In this document: positions 18,681-28,239 of the stretch, one piece after another
Numbering within the stretch: position 1 is the first letter of the stretch
Layout of the letters: each line of letters begins with the position of its first letter
Made by a program: the position numbers and the translations under genes
Notes under the pieces: generated by a model
The model's database searches: none
Told to the model about the DNA's origin: nothing
The model's input: the letters and a program-made list of their open reading frames with translations, nothing else
Assembly: GCA_945860295.1 (NCBI GenBank)
Contig: CAMAQH010000015.1
Location: forward strand, 36,289-100,288
Length of the DNA stretch: 64,000 bases
Reading direction: 5' to 3'
Source of the DNA: Prosthecobacter debontii
GTDB lineage: Bacteria > Verrucomicrobiota > Verrucomicrobiia > Verrucomicrobiales > Verrucomicrobiaceae

Positions 18681-19868
18681 TCAAGCTAGCCACTCGCCAA
18701 TCGCCGCGATGACTTCGTTTCGCTGCGCCTCATTGAGTTCGCCATAGATCGGGATGCTTAGCACCTCGCCGGCGACCCGGTGCGAAACATCGCAACCAGA
18801 GCGTGAGCTTTCAGGCAGATTTTCAAAGCACTTCTGCTGATCGAGCGTGACCGGATAATAAATATCACAGCCGATTTTTTTAGCCACCAGATGGTCGCGC
18901 AACGAATCGCGCTGACCGCCAAGAACACGCAGCGTGAACTGATTCCAGATGTGCGTGTTATGGGCATAACCAACAGGTAGAACAATCTTAGCTACCTGCG
19001 CCGCCAGCCAGACATCCTGCGTGCTCACGCATTTGCAGTGCGCCGGGTCCGCTTGCACAACACCGTAAAGTTTGGACAATTCGGCGGTGTAATGAGCTGC
19101 GTTGCGTTGCCGCTCAGCGGTGAATTGCGAATAGCGCTTCACCTTCACGCTCAGCAGCGCGCATTGCAGTGTGTCCATGCGGAAATTACCACCGACGAAA
19201 TGATGGTAGTACTTCGGCTTCGAACCATGATTGCGCAGCACTTTGGCAAACTCAGCAAGCGTGTCATCATTCGTCACCAACATGCCGCCATCACCAAAGC
19301 CACCGAGATTCTTGCTGGGAAAGAAACTGTAGATGCCAAAGTCACCCATCGTGCCGCTATCACGCCCCTTGTACTTTGCGCCAATGGACTGCGCCGCGTC
19401 TTCTACCACTTTGAGTCCGCGCTCTTTGGCCAGCGCCAAAAGCGGGTCCATGTCAGCGCACTGACCGAAGAGATGCACTGGAATCATCGCCTTGGTTTTC
19501 GCGGTGATCTTTTTGCGCGCATCATTCACATCCATATTGAAGCAGATCGGGCAGATGTCAGTGAACACCGGCACCGCACCGAGACGCGAAACCGCACCTG
19601 CGGTGGCGAAGAAAGTGAAGGCAGGACAAAGCACCTCATCCCCCGGCTGGATGTCGAGAGCCATGAGCGCGAGCAACAGTGCATCGGTTCCAGATGAAAC
19701 GGAAAGCGCGTGCTTCACACCGACCATGGCGGCGATCTCTGCCTCAAACGTTTCCATCTCAGGCCCCATGATGAAGCGTCCGTGCCTCAGCACTTGATTG
19801 AAGGCCGACTGGAGTTCGGATTCGAGCGAATGGTTCTGGGCGTTGACGTCGAGAAGTGGGACTGGCAT
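18681..19868 (-). CDS. DegT/DnrJ/EryC1/StrS aminotransferase
   Basis: A 395-residue PLP enzyme of the sugar aminotransferase family. The N-terminal VPLLDVNAQN and GRFIMGPEMETFE, SSGTDALLLALMAL, Asp157/Gln160 in VVEDAAQSIGA and the PLP lysine Lys186 in SFFPSKNLGGFGDGG are all present. These enzymes make amino sugars for surface polysaccharides or antibiotics from keto-sugar nucleotides. No other nucleotide-sugar genes are adjacent, so the substrate is open. Convergent with the esterase at 18677. Confidence 0.9.
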   Translation of the reverse strand: MPVPLLDVNAQNHSLESELQSAFNQVLRHGRFIMGPEMETFEAEIAAMVGVKHALSVSSGTDALLLALMALDIQPGDEVLCPAFTFFATAGAVSRLGAVPVFTDICPICFNMDVNDARKKITAKTKAMIPVHLFGQCADMDPLLALAKERGLKVVEDAAQSIGAKYKGRDSGTMGDFGIYSFFPSKNLGGFGDGGMLVTNDDTLAEFAKVLRNHGSKPKYYHHFVGGNFRMDTLQCALLSVKVKRYSQFTAERQRNAAHYTAELSKLYGVVQADPAHCKCVSTQDVWLAAQVAKIVLPVGYAHNTHIWNQFTLRVLGGQRDSLRDHLVAKKIGCDIYYPVTLDQQKCFENLPESSRSGCDVSHRVAGEVLSIPIYGELNEAQRNEVIAAIGEWLA

Positions 19869-20052
19869 GGGCGTTGAGATTCAAGCGTGCAGCCGCGTGG
19901 TCAAGCAGCAAGCGTGACGAAAGCCGTTTCAACACGGACAAGCCCCAGTGGGTGAATGGCAAAAATGATGCACCGACTCAGCCTTGATTGGCACCGAATG
20001 GAGACATGAATCCGTTCTTGGCACCTATCTACGCGTGCGGTTTTGACCTCGA

Positions 20053-21804
20053 TCACATCCGCTCGGTGGTATGGATGCCGAGCAGGCCGAGGCCTGTCTT
20101 CAGAACGCGGCTGGTGGCTTCACAGAGGGTGATGCGGGTGTTGCGGACGATGCCTTCGCTGCGCAGCACGTTGCAGGCTTCGTAGAAGCTGTGGTAGGTG
20201 TTGGCGAGTTCGTAAAGATAGTTAGCCAGTAGGTTCGGACGATGGTCGTCGAGGACATCGTGCGCATTCTCGGCGAACTGGGCCAGCTTCATGGCGAGGG
20301 CGCGCTCGGCTGGCTCAGTGAACTCTAAAGCTGACGTGAGCTCGACGGTGCCTTCTAGTTTTCTAAAAATAGAGCGCGTGCGCACATAGGCGTTGAGCAA
20401 GTAGGGCGCGGTGTTGCCTTGCAGGCTCAGCATCTTGTCCCAACTGAACTTGTAGTCGGTCAGGCGGTTCTGGCTGAGTTCGGCATACTTCACGGAACCG
20501 CCGCCGATGATGCGGGCGATCTCGTCTTTCTCGGTGTCGCTGAGGCCTTGCTCTTTTTCATCGGCTGCTGCACGGGCGCGCTCGATGGCTTCGTCGATGA
20601 CTTCGAGAAGGCCGACGGTTTCACCGCTGCGGGTTTTGAACATTTTACCGTCCGCCCCGAGAATGCTGCCGAAGGCGATGTGGATCATCTCAGTCGTGGC
20701 TCCACGACGTTTGGCAGCGGCAAAGACTTGGCGGAAGTGCAACTGCTGGGGTGCACCAACGACATACCAGATTTCATCCGCGCTCCATTCCTTCGCGCGG
20801 TAATCGATGGTGGCGAGGTCGGTGGTGGCGTAAAGGAAACCTCCGTCCGTCTTACGGATGATGCACGGTGCGGCCTTCCATTCGTCTTTGTCGCTGATGA
20901 GAAAGGGATCGTTCTCGGGCTTCATGCTGCCATCACTGAAGACGGCAGTCGCACCTTCACTGACTGTGGCGATGCCTTTATCCAACATGTCAGCCACAAG
21001 CGGAGCCAAGGCGTCATTGTAAAAACTCTCGCCAAGGTAGTGATCAAACTTCACATCCAGTGCGCCATAGACTTTGGCGAGCTGTTCAAGTGTCAGACGC
21101 ACGCACTCATTCCAGATGGCGAGGTTTTCGGCATCGCCCTGCTGGAGTTTAACCAACTCCGTTTTGCAGCTTGTGAGAACAGACTCATCAGCTTTGGTGG
21201 TGGCGTTGACGGCCTTATAGACGGTCACCAGTTCGTGAATCGGATCCAGTTTCAGCTTCTCTTGATCGAGCTGCGTCTTCCAGCCATAAATGATCATGCC
21301 GAACTGCGTGCCCCAGTCGCCGACGTGATTGTCGGTGATGACGGTATGCCCGATGAACCGGGCCACACGTGCCAAGCTGTCGCCGATGAACGTGCTGCGG
21401 ATGTGGCCCACATGCATGGGCTTGGCGATGTTGGGCGCGGAGAAATCAAGGACGATGCGCTTCGGCTTCGCCACCAGTGGCACGCCGGCATGGTCATCTT
21501 TGACAATGACGGATAGCCGCTGAATCAGCGCTGCTGGACTGAGCGTGAAATTAAGGAATCCAGGGCCGTCGATGCTGATCTTCTCGCACTGGTCAGTGAC
21601 CTCCAGCTTATCCACGATCTGCTGAGCCAGCGCGCGCGGGTTCTGCTTGAGCTGCTTACTCAGGATCATCGCCGCATTGCTCTGATAGTCGCCAAATCGC
21701 GTGTCTGAGGCGATGCCTACAGTCGGGGTGAAGCCTTCCGGCAAAGCAATGCCAGCGGCGGTAAAAGCAGCCTGGAGACGATCAGTGAGAACAGCGCGGA
21801 ACAT
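20053..21804 (-). CDS. argS: Arginyl-tRNA synthetase
   Basis: A 583-residue class I synthetase. The N-terminal Arg-tRNA additional domain is followed by APNIAKPMHVGHIRST with the HIGH-type HVGH at residues 131-134, then catalytic segments DNHVGDWGTQFGM and SILGADGKMFKTRSGETV (KMSKS-like loop). The C-terminal DALR anticodon-binding domain ends with LGLLGIHTTERM. The ATG at 21804 (MFRAVLTDRL) is the family start; the longer open frame has no conserved sequence. It charges tRNA-Arg in the cytosol. Confidence 0.98.
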   Translation of the reverse strand: MFRAVLTDRLQAAFTAAGIALPEGFTPTVGIASDTRFGDYQSNAAMILSKQLKQNPRALAQQIVDKLEVTDQCEKISIDGPGFLNFTLSPAALIQRLSVIVKDDHAGVPLVAKPKRIVLDFSAPNIAKPMHVGHIRSTFIGDSLARVARFIGHTVITDNHVGDWGTQFGMIIYGWKTQLDQEKLKLDPIHELVTVYKAVNATTKADESVLTSCKTELVKLQQGDAENLAIWNECVRLTLEQLAKVYGALDVKFDHYLGESFYNDALAPLVADMLDKGIATVSEGATAVFSDGSMKPENDPFLISDKDEWKAAPCIIRKTDGGFLYATTDLATIDYRAKEWSADEIWYVVGAPQQLHFRQVFAAAKRRGATTEMIHIAFGSILGADGKMFKTRSGETVGLLEVIDEAIERARAAADEKEQGLSDTEKDEIARIIGGGSVKYAELSQNRLTDYKFSWDKMLSLQGNTAPYLLNAYVRTRSIFRKLEGTVELTSALEFTEPAERALAMKLAQFAENAHDVLDDHRPNLLANYLYELANTYHSFYEACNVLRSEGIVRNTRITLCEATSRVLKTGLGLLGIHTTERM

Positions 21805-21862
21805 GGGGCGGCGAAGATAGCGACGATTGGGAATTGTCGAATCTCCTTTTGATCTCCCAGAA

Positions 21863-23125
21863 TCAGATCTCCGCTCCCGGCTCAGCCTCAGCTTTGAAGG
21901 TGCCTCTGCCGACGAGTCGCTCAAAGATCGGGCTGGCCATGAGCGTGGTGATCACAGCCATGATGGCAAGCATGGCAAAGATTTCAGCGGAGATGATGCC
22001 TTTCTGGAGGCCTATATTGATGATGATCAGCTCCATGAGTCCGCGTGCGTTCATCAGCACGCCGATGCCCATGGATTCACGATTGGAGATGCCCGAGGCG
22101 CGCGCCGCAGCCCAGCAGGCCACACCTTTTCCAAGGATGGCAGCGACCAAAACACCACCGCAGAGCAACCACAGATAGCCTGTATTCAAAAGACCGAGTC
22201 TGGTATTCAGACCTGAGTAGGTGAAGAAGAGCGGCAGAATGAGAGCGACGGCGAGAGGCTGGGTGCGCTCGATGATCGTGCGATTCACAATGCCGCGAGG
22301 CATAGCTGAACCCATGATGAAGGCTCCAAATACGGCGTGGAGTTCGATGTAATCAGTCCACCATGAACCGAGACACATGAGAGAAAGAAAGAAGGCGTAC
22401 TCGCCATCACTGACTTTGCCGCGTACTTCGATCCCTGCTGCATAGCGCGTGAGGATTGGGCGGATGATGAGGTGCGCGAGAAGCACATAGCCGATGCCGC
22501 CACCGATGCTGAGAACGGCGTGAGACATGTCGCCATTAAAGCTTGCCAGAACGAGAGCGAGCATGCCCCAGGCTGCGGCGTCATCAATGGCCCCAGCTCC
22601 AATCGCGACCGTGCCCATGGTGGTTCCCGCCAGACCTTTGAAGTGGATGATGCGAGCCAACATGGGAAAGGCGGTGATGCACATGGAAGCACCCATGAAG
22701 ATCATGGCATTGCTCATCGAAGTCTTTTCAGGGAAGAGCTTCGTGTGATTGTAAAAGAACCAGCCAAGGAGTGCGCCCAGCACGAACGGAACCGCCATGC
22801 CGGCAAAGGAAACTGCCACGGAACTGCCGAAGCGTTTCCTCACGATGTCCATGCGAAACTCAAGACCGACGACGAACATGTAAAGAGCCAAACCGAGTTG
22901 AGAGACCGGAAACAGGACCTTCATGGCATCTGGCGGAAACAAGGCCTTCGAAATGTCCGGAGCGAATAGGCCCAGCAATGAAGGCCCCATGCAAACTCCC
23001 GCGATCATTTCTGCTACGACTTGTGGCTGGCCAAATCGAGCGGCGATGATACCCACAACACGACAGACCATGAGAATGAGGGCGAGCTGTAGAAAGAACT
23101 GAATGGCGAGTTGGAGATTAGTCAT
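21863..23125 (-). CDS. Cation/proton antiporter (CPA2 / Kef-type)
   Basis: A 420-residue integral membrane protein with about twelve hydrophobic helices. GPSLLGL near residue 48, LYMFVVGLEF near 82 and the adjacent acidic pair in GAIDDAAAWGM near 180 are the ion-binding signature of the CPA2 family (NhaS3/GerN/KefB group). No C-terminal TrkA-N domain follows, so it is a bare antiporter exchanging Na+ or K+ for H+. It is probably a single gene; the upstream neighbour is a decayed porin. Confidence 0.88.
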   Translation of the reverse strand: MTNLQLAIQFFLQLALILMVCRVVGIIAARFGQPQVVAEMIAGVCMGPSLLGLFAPDISKALFPPDAMKVLFPVSQLGLALYMFVVGLEFRMDIVRKRFGSSVAVSFAGMAVPFVLGALLGWFFYNHTKLFPEKTSMSNAMIFMGASMCITAFPMLARIIHFKGLAGTTMGTVAIGAGAIDDAAAWGMLALVLASFNGDMSHAVLSIGGGIGYVLLAHLIIRPILTRYAAGIEVRGKVSDGEYAFFLSLMCLGSWWTDYIELHAVFGAFIMGSAMPRGIVNRTIIERTQPLAVALILPLFFTYSGLNTRLGLLNTGYLWLLCGGVLVAAILGKGVACWAAARASGISNRESMGIGVLMNARGLMELIIINIGLQKGIISAEIFAMLAIMAVITTLMASPIFERLVGRGTFKAEAEPGAEI

Positions 23126-23138
23126 GAGAAGTTTGGTT

Positions 23139-24001
23139 TCAGTAATTCAGAGTTAGCATCAGGTAAGCAAAGTCAGCGGCATCGCCAGCGCCAGTGTCAT
23201 TGAGATAGCCTCCGGCAAAGAAGTGGCTGTAGCCCACGAGCATGTCGAGGTGCTGGTTAACTTAGCATTCACTGTGAAGTCAGTTTCAGCACCCACGTAG
23301 TTGTTAGCGTTTGGGCTAATTTTTCGGACCTTCGTGGTGCCATCAGCGCGATACGAATCAATGTGCGTGTCATCGAGCCAGAAGCCGTGCAGGTAAAGTC
23401 CTGTCCCAACACTTGGCCCGCCTTACCTGCGAGTTCGGACGTGTAGTCCCAGCCGGCCAGCTTGAGCGGATCACCCTTCATGCGTGTGCCGAACGTGATG
23501 CAGTCAGTGCCACCGAGGAGTGATTGCTCATGCAGATGAAAAGCGTACAGGTCTGTCGTCTGCACCGGAATGAACGTGCTGCTGAAGTAGAGGCTGCTGA
23601 CGACCCTGTTTTAGAGATAAATGCTCTGGATTGCCGAACTCAAGTGAGGCGAGGCGTAGATCATTGGCATCATCACCCTCTGCGCCATGCAGCAAAGCAA
23701 TGTCTGCGCGGTCAGAGAAGGACTCGCTAACATCCTGGCCCTGCAACGTAACATGCAGCCATGAGACAGGTTGCCACTCAATGCCGAGACGAATGCGATG
23801 CAGTAGCCAACTGTCATCCGTCACCCAGTTCGCCCCATCATTGATGTCGAAGACATTGTTCCGATACTCGCCACGCACGCAGGCTTGGAAGGTGAACTGC
23901 AGCGAATGAGGATTCGGCAACTCCACCACAGGCGCAGGCACAACTCTAGCCCAAAGGCTCACAGAGAATAAGAGAAGCGATACAAAAGACAGGTGACGCA
24001 T
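23139..24001 (-). pseudogene. Broken alginate-export-family outer-membrane porin
   Basis: Pieces in different frames on the minus strand assemble into one outer-membrane protein. The start is a signal peptide (MRHLSFVSLLLFSVSLWARV) and a barrel-like N-terminus to LASLEFGNPEHLSLK. An internal deletion plus frame change near 23612 joins it to VVSSLYFSSTFIPVQTTDLYAFHLHEQ. Further frame changes near 23397 and 23260 precede the C-terminal NQHLDMLVGYSHFFAGG...YLMLTLNY, which ends in an aromatic residue as outer-membrane barrels do and stops at 23139-23141. The pattern matches the alginate_exp porin family. Sequencing error could explain one shift but not the missing segment. Confidence 0.8.
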
Positions 24002-24089
24002 AAAAAGATCACCACACTTTCACGATCACGGGTTAAAAAAAATAGACTCTCGCGATGGCGGTCATCGCGAGCGAGCATAAGAGCAGACT

Positions 24090-24198
24090 TTCGGAACACC
24101 GCATTTAAGCGGTTTTTTGAAGGCCAGACGCATGACTCGTTCTACCACGCTTGGCGCGGCTCCAAATTCAAAGATCCGGCTGAAGCCGGTGCTCCGAA
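24090..24198. repeat. REPIN-like paired palindromic repeat, copy 1
   Basis: Two 32-base arms in inverse orientation, 24090-24121 and 24167-24198, match each other at about 24 of 32 positions. Each contains its own small palindrome (CCGGCTGAAGCCGG in the right arm). The right arm agrees with the one at 33744-33775 at 30 of 32 positions. The pair lies in the gap between the broken porin gene and the DUF1501 gene. Confidence 0.75.
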
Positions 24199-24211
24199 CT
24201 CAGAGGTTCCA

Positions 24212-25507
24212 TCACGCAAAGACTTCAGGGATCACAACGCCTTTGTCACCGACGGTGAAGGGACGATTGCTGGGGGACATGACGACTTCATCGACGGGAA
24301 GACCAAGACTCCAACCGATGGTGCTGAGGAAGTCCTGAACAATGACCTGCTTGTCAGCTACGGCCATACCTTCCTTGTCGCTTGAGCCGTAGATGAAGCC
24401 ACCTTTGACACCGCCACCTGCGAGCAGAGTCGAGAACACTTTCGGGTGATGGTCGCGTCCGCCATTGCCGTTGATTTTGGGGCCGCGTCCGAATTCGGAG
24501 CAAAGAACGACGAGTGTGGTTTCGAGCAGACCACGTTCACTTAGGTCTTCAAGCAGAGCAGCCAAGGCCACGTCTAGCTCAGCACCTTTCTCTTCCATCG
24601 CTTCTTCGATATTGTTGTGCATGTCCCAGCCTCCGCCGGCGACTTCAATGTAGCGGATGCCTTTTTCAACAAGGCGACGAGCGAGAAGGAACCCCTGCCC
24701 CAGTTTATTCCGACCGTACTTATCGCGCAGCGCATCCGGTTCTTCGCCGAGTTGGAAGGCTTCTAGATCCGTGCTGGACATGATGCTGACGGTCTTATCG
24801 TAGAACTGCGTGTAGCTTTGCACACTAGCGGTCTTAAAGCGCTCGCGGAAACCCGCATCAAGCTTGTTGAGCATCGCTAAACGTTTGTCGAGCACATCGG
24901 CGCTGGCTTCACTCTTGGAGTATTGCAGGCCGACATCTGGATCAAGAATAGGTAGCGGCGCGAAGCTGGAGGGAAAGAAGCCATTGCCGTTCTGCGGCTG
25001 ACGGTTCACGCAGACATTGGAAGGCAATGTCTTGTGGCTAGGGCCTTTAAAATGCTGTGCCCAGGCTCCGATGTTCGGATGCTTGATGGTGCCACGCTGC
25101 TCGTAGCCACTGCGGATCAAATATTGCCCGCTGGCATGCACGCCGGTCTTCGAGGTCATGCTGCGAATGATGCTGATCTTGTCAGCCTGCTTCGCCAAAT
25201 TTTCCATCGTGCCACCAAGCTGGAAATCAGCCTTGGTCTTGATCGGAGCCTTGGGCCCCTGGGTAGGTCCATCCTTCGGATCAAGTGTGTCGATGTGCGA
25301 CATACCACCAACCATTTGGAGGAAGATAACGTTCTTTGCCTTCCCGAAACCAGGCCCACTGGTGGGAGTAGCCAGAGCACTTTCTGCAGCTAACACGTTG
25401 CGTGTAGTGCCATGCAGTACAGTCACACCGAGCGCCGTTTTAGCCCAGCTTTCACAAAAGGCACGGCGAGTGATCGAATCGAGTTTGTTTTGGAAGTTCA
25501 TGACCAT
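24212..25507 (-). CDS. DUF1501 secreted protein
   Basis: A 431-residue DUF1501 protein. The N-terminus NFQNKLDSITRRAFCESWAKTALGVTVLHG carries a Tat-like arginine pair before a weakly hydrophobic stretch. The sulfatase-like core shows VIFLQMVGGMSHIDTLDPKDG and the HASGQYLIRSGYEQRGT, WDMHNNIEE and CSEFGRGPKINGNGGRDHHP segments that are conserved in the family and resemble metal-binding residues of alkaline-phosphatase-fold enzymes. It lies 16 bp after the DUF1549/DUF1553 gene and the two form an operon, the common arrangement. The ATG at 25501 is an equally possible start. The biochemical role is unknown. Confidence 0.85.
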   Translation of the reverse strand: MVMNFQNKLDSITRRAFCESWAKTALGVTVLHGTTRNVLAAESALATPTSGPGFGKAKNVIFLQMVGGMSHIDTLDPKDGPTQGPKAPIKTKADFQLGGTMENLAKQADKISIIRSMTSKTGVHASGQYLIRSGYEQRGTIKHPNIGAWAQHFKGPSHKTLPSNVCVNRQPQNGNGFFPSSFAPLPILDPDVGLQYSKSEASADVLDKRLAMLNKLDAGFRERFKTASVQSYTQFYDKTVSIMSSTDLEAFQLGEEPDALRDKYGRNKLGQGFLLARRLVEKGIRYIEVAGGGWDMHNNIEEAMEEKGAELDVALAALLEDLSERGLLETTLVVLCSEFGRGPKINGNGGRDHHPKVFSTLLAGGGVKGGFIYGSSDKEGMAVADKQVIVQDFLSTIGWSLGLPVDEVVMSPSNRPFTVGDKGVVIPEVFA

Positions 25508-25523
25508 GAATGATTGAAGGTGA

Positions 25524-27632
25524 TTATTCCACGAAGACGAATTCACGCGTGTTAAAGAGCACCCATGTCAGATCGCGGATGCTGAGGCCATTGCTAAGGC
25601 CAGCCACCGCATCGGCTACTTCAGCCGACTTCGGTTTACGGCTGAAGAAGCTGAGATAAAGACTTTCCACCTGCTGCTCGGGAGTCTTCTGAGCGGTAGC
25701 GGTCTGGACGGCCAGCGAGTCGCTTTGGCCGATGACTTTTTGCGCTTCTCCGTTCATGAGCATAAGCACCTGCGGGATGCTGCCCTCATCACTGCTGCTG
25801 TCAGCGATCTGGCGATCGCTCTGGCCGAACATGCGAAGGAAATGTTGGTCTTTTTCAGGCTGCGGCAGCTCAGAAGCGCGGGCAAGCACGAGTCCGTCGC
25901 GCACTGGCGGGGCAATCGTGAGATCCTCTTCATCACCACCTGTTGATGCGGCCATCTTACGCTTCTTCTTTGCGTTGTTTTTCGGGTTGCCATTGTTGCC
26001 GCCATACTGACGCATACCAGTGATCGCATTCTCGATCTGAGTCTTGATGGTGCCGGGCGATGAATCCTTACCAAAGTCGATGTTCATGACCTTGGAGTAT
26101 TGAGCGCCGCGCTGGGCTTTGAATTTGTCCACGCCAGCTCCTACGACGAGCGTAGCGCAGGAGTCCCATGCCTGCTCGGCACTCATACGACGAAGAACCG
26201 GACCAGGGAAAAGGTAGGCCGCGTTGTCACCGAGTTCATGACTGGTGGCCTCACGCTGATAGGCTTGCGTGTTGTAAAGCAGACGCATGAACTGCTTCAT
26301 GTCGAACTTCACACGCACCATTTCGGCAGCGAGGTGCTGGAGCAGAGGCGGATTCACGCTGGAACTCGGATCGTCGAGATCAGTGACTGGCTCGCGGACG
26401 CCCAATCCGAATGCACGCTTCCAAAGGCGATTCGCGATGGTCATGGCAAAGCGCGGATTTTCTGGCGAGGTCATCCACTTAGCGAACTGTTCACGCAGAT
26501 CTTCTTCGTTCTTGGTCTGCACACCCGCGTAGGCTTTCTTCGACTTATCGTCACTCCAAGTCACGAGTTTTGGCTTCACTTCATCACCAGGTTTGCCGTC
26601 CTTGTATTTGTAATCGTCTGGCAGTTTCAAATCGTTGCTTTCGCTATCCTCGATAGCCATCGCGTTGATACGAAGCACATTTTTTGCCTGCTGCTGCATG
26701 CGCTTGTCATCCAGGGAGGCCAGAACCTGACGCATGTTCTGCATCCCATAGTTTTTCGAGCCGCGCACGCCGTATGTCTCTGTCGCTCCGAAGAAAGAGG
26801 CCATCTCGTAGAACTGCCGTTGTGTCCAGTCCGCGAACGGATGGTCGTGGCACTGCGCACAGGAAACGTTCGCGCCCAAGAAGGTGCTGAGCGTGAGGCT
26901 GAGATTGTCGAGCCTCATGCCAGCGTCACGCAGCAGATAACCGGTGGCACCGTTTTCCAACAACTTTCCGTCCGCTGTCATCATGGTGTACACCATCTTG
27001 TTCCACGGGATGTTGTCGGATATTTGGCTCTTCAGCCAATCTTGATAGGTGTAGAAGCGGGCTTTGTTTGCCAGATCGGCCACGCGCATCATGTCAGCGA
27101 GGTAATTGAAAAGGTTGCTGCGATAGCCGTCGGAGTTCAGCAGTTTGTCGATCACCTTCGAGCGCTTCGAGACACTGGTGTCACTGATAAATTCAAGTGC
27201 TTCCTCCCGTGTCGGGATACGGCCCGAAATGTCGAGGTAAACACGGCGCACGAACTGCTCGTCCGAGGCAAGCGGATTGGGCTTCTGCCCCGCCTTATTC
27301 AGACCACCATCGACCAGCATGTCGATGCGTGCTGCTGCCTGCGCGAGATTTGGGTCAGCCGGAATGCCGAGACCTTCGGGCTTCAGCGTCCTCGCGGCCT
27401 CTTGGTCGGCAGGAGAAAGCTTATCCAAAGGCAGACGATAAACATAACCATTGCGAATTTGCAGGAAAACATGGCCCGCCTCAATACCACGGAATGTTGC
27501 CTCCAGCTTGCGGCCTTGAGTATCGATCCAAGTACGATAGACAGCGCTGGTGTTTGTCGTGTCGCCCGATTCAGCAAAGAGGCTGAAGGCAAACAAAGCA
27601 CAGACTAATGTGAGTAAGAGGCGCATTTTCAT
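25524..27632 (-). CDS. DUF1549/DUF1553 secreted protein with SHD1 domain
   Basis: A 702-residue protein. The start at 27632 gives MKMRLLLTLVCALFAFSLFA, a signal peptide. It carries an SHD1-like domain at about residues 30-80 (RTWIDTQGRKLEATFRGIEAGHVFLQIRNG), then DUF1549 with the haem-type motif CAQCHDHPFADW, and the C-terminal DUF1553 domain (MTSPENPRFAMTIANRLWKRAFG). Unlike the other two DUF1549/DUF1553 proteins here it lacks the N-terminal PSCyt1 domain. It is first in an operon with the DUF1501 gene. Likely a periplasmic or surface redox or polymer-binding protein. Confidence 0.85.
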   Translation of the reverse strand: MKMRLLLTLVCALFAFSLFAESGDTTNTSAVYRTWIDTQGRKLEATFRGIEAGHVFLQIRNGYVYRLPLDKLSPADQEAARTLKPEGLGIPADPNLAQAAARIDMLVDGGLNKAGQKPNPLASDEQFVRRVYLDISGRIPTREEALEFISDTSVSKRSKVIDKLLNSDGYRSNLFNYLADMMRVADLANKARFYTYQDWLKSQISDNIPWNKMVYTMMTADGKLLENGATGYLLRDAGMRLDNLSLTLSTFLGANVSCAQCHDHPFADWTQRQFYEMASFFGATETYGVRGSKNYGMQNMRQVLASLDDKRMQQQAKNVLRINAMAIEDSESNDLKLPDDYKYKDGKPGDEVKPKLVTWSDDKSKKAYAGVQTKNEEDLREQFAKWMTSPENPRFAMTIANRLWKRAFGLGVREPVTDLDDPSSSVNPPLLQHLAAEMVRVKFDMKQFMRLLYNTQAYQREATSHELGDNAAYLFPGPVLRRMSAEQAWDSCATLVVGAGVDKFKAQRGAQYSKVMNIDFGKDSSPGTIKTQIENAITGMRQYGGNNGNPKNNAKKKRKMAASTGGDEEDLTIAPPVRDGLVLARASELPQPEKDQHFLRMFGQSDRQIADSSSDEGSIPQVLMLMNGEAQKVIGQSDSLAVQTATAQKTPEQQVESLYLSFFSRKPKSAEVADAVAGLSNGLSIRDLTWVLFNTREFVFVE

Positions 27633-27780
27633 TATGGAGTGTCCGGGTTCCCGGTGCTGCGGGCGATGAAACGAAAAGCTTACCAGGAAGTTGCAGTAAA
27701 ATTGGCCGCTCTCAAATAAGGTCCCCAGATTAACCCGCACCCAAGATCAAAGTTCGACGTGATTATATTCTACCGCGCGA

Positions 27781-27806
27781 TTGACAAAGTGACCTCGCAG
27801 TATAAT
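27781..27806 (+). promoter_or_regulatory. Putative promoter of tRNA-Arg
   Basis: Perfect hexamers TTGACA (27781-27786) and TATAAT (27801-27806) lie 42 bp before the tRNA. The spacer is only 14 bases instead of about 17, so the pairing of the two boxes is tentative even though each matches the sigma-70 consensus fully. Confidence 0.5.
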
Positions 27807-27847
27807 CTCGACTTCCGCAGCGAAAGCTGACTGGCTACACGGCCAAT

Positions 27848-27923
27848 GCACTCCTAGCTCAATGGATAGAGCATCTGACTACGGATCAGAAGGTTAGTGG
27901 TTCGAGTCCACTGGAGTGCACCA
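27848..27923 (+). tRNA. tRNA-Arg (anticodon ACG)
   Basis: A complete cloverleaf: acceptor stem GCACTCC pairing with GGAGTGC, D arm AGCTCAATGGATAGAGC, anticodon stem TCTGA/TCAGA around loop CTACGGA (anticodon ACG at 27881-27883), T arm GTGGTTCGAGTCCAC, and an encoded CCA end. The A34 would be converted to inosine to read CGU, CGC and CGA. Confidence 0.97.
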
Positions 27924-28239
27924 CTCGTAATCAACGAGTTACGTCGGCTTCGTTTTTTTGAAAAATCTTCACCCGTGCATTTGCTGTGCAGTTTTTCAGT
28001 TCTGCCCCGGCGTTTCAGTCGCGGCAATTCTCCATTTCCCAAGCTCGAAAGAGTGTCAAGGCACCCTCAACATTACCACAAGGTCGCTACAAGGGTTCAC
28101 GCGCGGCGGATAAACCAGCTTCCAAGTTCGCGCAGACGCTGCCAGATGGCGAGGGTAATGAATGCAAAGACAATTCTCACAAGGTCATGCAAATACCCTA
28201 CCACTCGCACTGCTATCAGTCTGTCCAAGCTCAGGTTGG
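27924..28239. other. Gap downstream of tRNA-Arg without recognisable genes
   Basis: About 316 bases. A short hairpin (ctcgt..acgag, 27924-27938) follows the tRNA directly and a T-run comes about 15 bases later, possibly the end of the tRNA transcript. The rest is open in several frames but shows no family signature; it may be decayed DNA from an element inserted at the tRNA. No integrase was recognised. Confidence 0.4.

Noticed and set aside
20419..21516. 365-codon plus-strand open frame opposite argS
   Set aside because: Antisense shadow; argS motifs on the minus strand are unambiguous.
26100..27608. 502-codon plus-strand open frame opposite the DUF1549/DUF1553 gene
   Set aside because: It mirrors the codon structure of the real gene on the other strand, has no family signature, and the minus-strand protein has clear domains.
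27924..28239. Integrase C-terminus remnant downstream of tRNA-Arg
   Set aside because: Open frames exist, but none carries a recognisable tyrosine-recombinase motif.
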